Source: Senegalimassilia sp003474385
Lineage (GTDB): Bacteria > Actinomycetota > Coriobacteriia > Coriobacteriales > Eggerthellaceae
Direction: 5' to 3'
Assembly: GCF_003474385.1 (NCBI RefSeq)
Contig: NZ_QUCY01000001.1
Coordinates: 197,240-261,239 of the forward strand
DNA length: 64,000 nt
The stretch's first letter is position 1, and each line of letters starts with the position of its first letter. A program made the position numbers and the translations under genes. Below, piece after piece: positions 62,235-64,000 of the stretch. The notes under the pieces are model-generated. The model was not told where the DNA came from. It did no database searches and worked only from the letters and a program-made list of their open reading frames with translations.

Positions 62235-62921
62235 TTATGCGATTACTTTGATGTCGGCCATCGCAAGAGAACCGCTCACGCACCCTTCCGGCAACGCAAG
62301 TTCATCAGCTGGGATCGAAACGACATCCGAAACCTCTGCGCGAGCAAAGCCCGCGCAGAGGCATTGTTTGACGAAGGCGTCTATCGTCAATGCGCCGTTG
62401 AACACGGGCCGCATCAACGTACGGTCTCCTGATATCGCGTCATCACGCGCCTGCTCACCACGAAAAACGCCTTCGGCAACCCAAAGATAGCCCCCGGGTT
62501 TCAAGCAGCGATGAAACTCCGCAAGCGCAGCGGGCAAATCGAGCACATCCGCCAGGCCGCAGTTCGCATATACGACATCGAAGGATGCATCCGGCACGCC
62601 CGCTGCAGACAAGTTCTCAGGGAAAGCTTGCTCGAATCGAAGATATCGGCGCCATCCATGCCCGCTTCGGTGGTTTTCGCTAGCAGCTGCAATAGCCCGC
62701 TCGATAAACGACTTGTCAGGGTCGACCCCCAATACGAAGCCCGTGTCGCCAACGGCATCGCTCAATTTGAACGCGCCTTTGCCGCTTCGGCACAGCACGT
62801 CGAGCACGTAAAGACCGCAAAGCCGAGGCGGAAGCGACATCGAGCATTTTCCGGAAAGGCGGCCCATTCGCGGAAGGCCTTGATAATGGGCGCGCAATCG
62901 TTCGAGCATGGGTTCATCCAT
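62235..62921 (-). CDS. Class I SAM-dependent methyltransferase
   Basis: 228 residues of Rossmann-fold methyltransferase: motif I region VLDVLCRSGKGAFKLSDAVG near 38 (the usual G-x-G is C-R-S-G-K-G), acidic post-I residue in FVLGVDPDKSF, motif IV FDVVYANCGLADVL near 115, and motif VI CLKPGGYLWVAEGVF near 140. The ArsM/UbiE-like layout resembles arsenite or small-molecule methyltransferases, but the Cys ligands of ArsM are not evident. It lies 9 bp after the LysR gene stop, so co-transcribed. Substrate unknown. Confidence 0.75.
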   Translation of the reverse strand: MDEPMLERLRAHYQGLPRMGRLSGKCSMSLPPRLCGLYVLDVLCRSGKGAFKLSDAVGDTGFVLGVDPDKSFIERAIAAASENHRSGHGWRRYLRFEQAFPENLSAAGVPDASFDVVYANCGLADVLDLPAALAEFHRCLKPGGYLWVAEGVFRGEQARDDAISGDRTLMRPVFNGALTIDAFVKQCLCAGFARAEVSDVVSIPADELALPEGCVSGSLAMADIKVIA

Positions 62922-62930
62922 GGCAAACGC

Positions 62931-63851
62931 CTATTCCGGAATCTCTTCGTCCTCGAAGGTATCGTTGCCCTTGTACGTGTGGACGAACTGGATGAAGTCC
63001 TTCACCGCCCGAGAGTGGTTGTGCTTTTTGTTGTACACCATATGAATACGATAGAAACCCTCCGGCACCTCATCGATCGAGACGAACTTGATGTTCTTGA
63101 ACAGACGAGCGCCCAGGGAGTCAAGCATGATCGCACCATAATCAGGCGAATTGAAGGATACGAACGAGCTCATGGACACATCGTCATCGTAGATTTGCTT
63201 GACATCCTCAAGCCCATTGTCGGTGAGCAGCTTATTGACCATCTCCCCGATCGGCGCACCTCGACGATAGGTCGACAGGTTCATCTTCGCGATTTCGGAA
63301 AAGCTGACATGGTCGCGTTTCGCAAGCGGGTGGTCCTCGCGCACGCACAGCTTCAAATTGCGATACGTTACCGGGAAGTACACCAGCTCGGGATCGCCTT
63401 CACGCCTACCGCAGAAGGCGACGTCGATAGTTCCTTTACGCAACTGGTCGAGCAGGTAATTCGTAAACCCTTGATAGGTTTTGGTAAGTACCGAGTTGTT
63501 GCAGACTGCGCAATAGTCCCTCATGAGAAGAGGCAAATAGTCATCTTGAACAGTGAAGGTGGTGCCAAGGCTTATCGAGCCCACGATGGAATGGCCCCGA
63601 TCCTGCACGGCGGCAACACCGTCATCGATGGCACGCAACGCAAGGCACACATGCTCATAGAATATCTCACCCTGAGGCGTCAAGCTGACCGAACGACCGG
63701 AACGCTCGAACAGCGATACCTCCAATTCGTTTTCCAAAGAGGAAATGGCACCGGACAACGTAGGCTGCGTGATAAACAGTTCCTGAGCAGCACGCGTATA
63801 ATGAAGAACTTCCGCCAATTTCTTGAAATAGTGAAGCTGCGATAGATTCAT
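62931..63851 (-). CDS. LysR-family transcription regulator
   Basis: 306 residues: winged helix-turn-helix at the N-terminus (LSQLHYFKKLAEVLHYTRAAQ, then ITQPTLSGAISSLENEL) and the periplasmic-binding-protein-like effector domain (about 90-290). ATG 63851 follows GGAGGG. Its own promoter is readable upstream. Co-transcription with the methyltransferase suggests that gene is a target; effector unknown. Confidence 0.92.
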   Translation of the reverse strand: MNLSQLHYFKKLAEVLHYTRAAQELFITQPTLSGAISSLENELEVSLFERSGRSVSLTPQGEIFYEHVCLALRAIDDGVAAVQDRGHSIVGSISLGTTFTVQDDYLPLLMRDYCAVCNNSVLTKTYQGFTNYLLDQLRKGTIDVAFCGRREGDPELVYFPVTYRNLKLCVREDHPLAKRDHVSFSEIAKMNLSTYRRGAPIGEMVNKLLTDNGLEDVKQIYDDDVSMSSFVSFNSPDYGAIMLDSLGARLFKNIKFVSIDEVPEGFYRIHMVYNKKHNHSRAVKDFIQFVHTYKGNDTFEDEEIPE

Positions 63852-63914
63852 ACCCCTGACCCTCCAAAAAGGTGAGAGACGAGCGTCGTTCAGAAAAAAG
63901 ATTCGCTATTTTCC

Positions 63915-63943
63915 ATTATAAAGCCCTTGATTTTTCAAATCAA
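63915..63943 (-). promoter_or_regulatory. Promoter of the LysR gene
   Basis: Minus strand TTGATT (63938-63943), 17 bp, TATAAT (63915-63920). The inverted repeat TTGATTTGAAAAATCAA overlaps the -35, a plausible autoregulatory site. Confidence 0.75.
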
Positions 63944-64000
63944 ATGCAACGTCTGACGGCGTAAAGTTGATGGGGGTTCAGATTCTCCTATCCAGGTTCG

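Overview
The window is a GC-rich stretch of bacterial chromosome packed with housekeeping genes. Gene content points to the class Coriobacteriia (Actinomycetota), most likely the Eggerthellaceae. The clues are two membrane-embedded LuxR-type regulators, an Fdn-type formate dehydrogenase locus with FdhE and TatA, a HelD RNA polymerase recycling factor, WhiA, and GTG/TTG starts. This placement is inference from gene content; no rRNA gene lies in the window.

Layout. 1-5.0 kb (minus): partial hemH, a RluA-family pseudouridine synthase, lspA and ileS. 5.3-12 kb: degV-family gene, a YfcC-type carrier, a LuxR regulator, dinB, and a divergent CobD-like protein that has lost its catalytic lysine. 12-18 kb: two metal-efflux units facing each other, csoR-copA (minus) and arsR-HMA-P-type ATPase (plus), each with a readable promoter/operator. 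18-24.5 kb: helD, an ABC exporter, a nucleoid-associated protein and murB with an upstream LuxR regulator. 26-29 kb: tatA and a decayed formate dehydrogenase operon (fragments of fdnG, fdnH and fdnI, plus fdhE). 29.9-33.3 kb: an anchored Ser-rich protein, a GNAT acetyltransferase, and an EamA transporter fused to a second GNAT domain. 33.5-36.3 kb: uvrA. 36.4-37.9 kb: seven tRNA genes in three transcription units. 37.9-50.5 kb (minus): pcrA-uvrC-rapZ-yvcK-whiA, then gap-pgk-tpiA-gpmI and secG. 50.5-53.4 kb: MFS exporter and gdhA. 53.7-62 kb (minus): the translation operon rimP-nusA-ylxR-infB-rbfA-nrnA-truB-ribF. 62.2-64 kb: a methyltransferase and a LysR regulator.

How the genes work together. 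DNA-repair genes (uvrA, pcrA-uvrC, dinB) share GAAC-N4-GTTC-like LexA boxes, so a local SOS regulon can be read from sequence. Copper and Zn/Cd efflux are each controlled by a sensor encoded next to the pump. The pcrA operon runs through the conserved rapZ-yvcK-whiA trio toward lower glycolysis. The tRNA block shows repeated promoter-Val-Gly-terminator units.

Best leads: a complete Shine-Dalgarno and ATG inside copA that would yield a free CopZ-like chaperone; four genes whose ATG lies exactly 7 nt after a TAnACT -10 box (candidate leaderless mRNAs); the CobD-like pseudo-enzyme; a zinc-finger tail on NusA; and two long structured hairpins inside operons.
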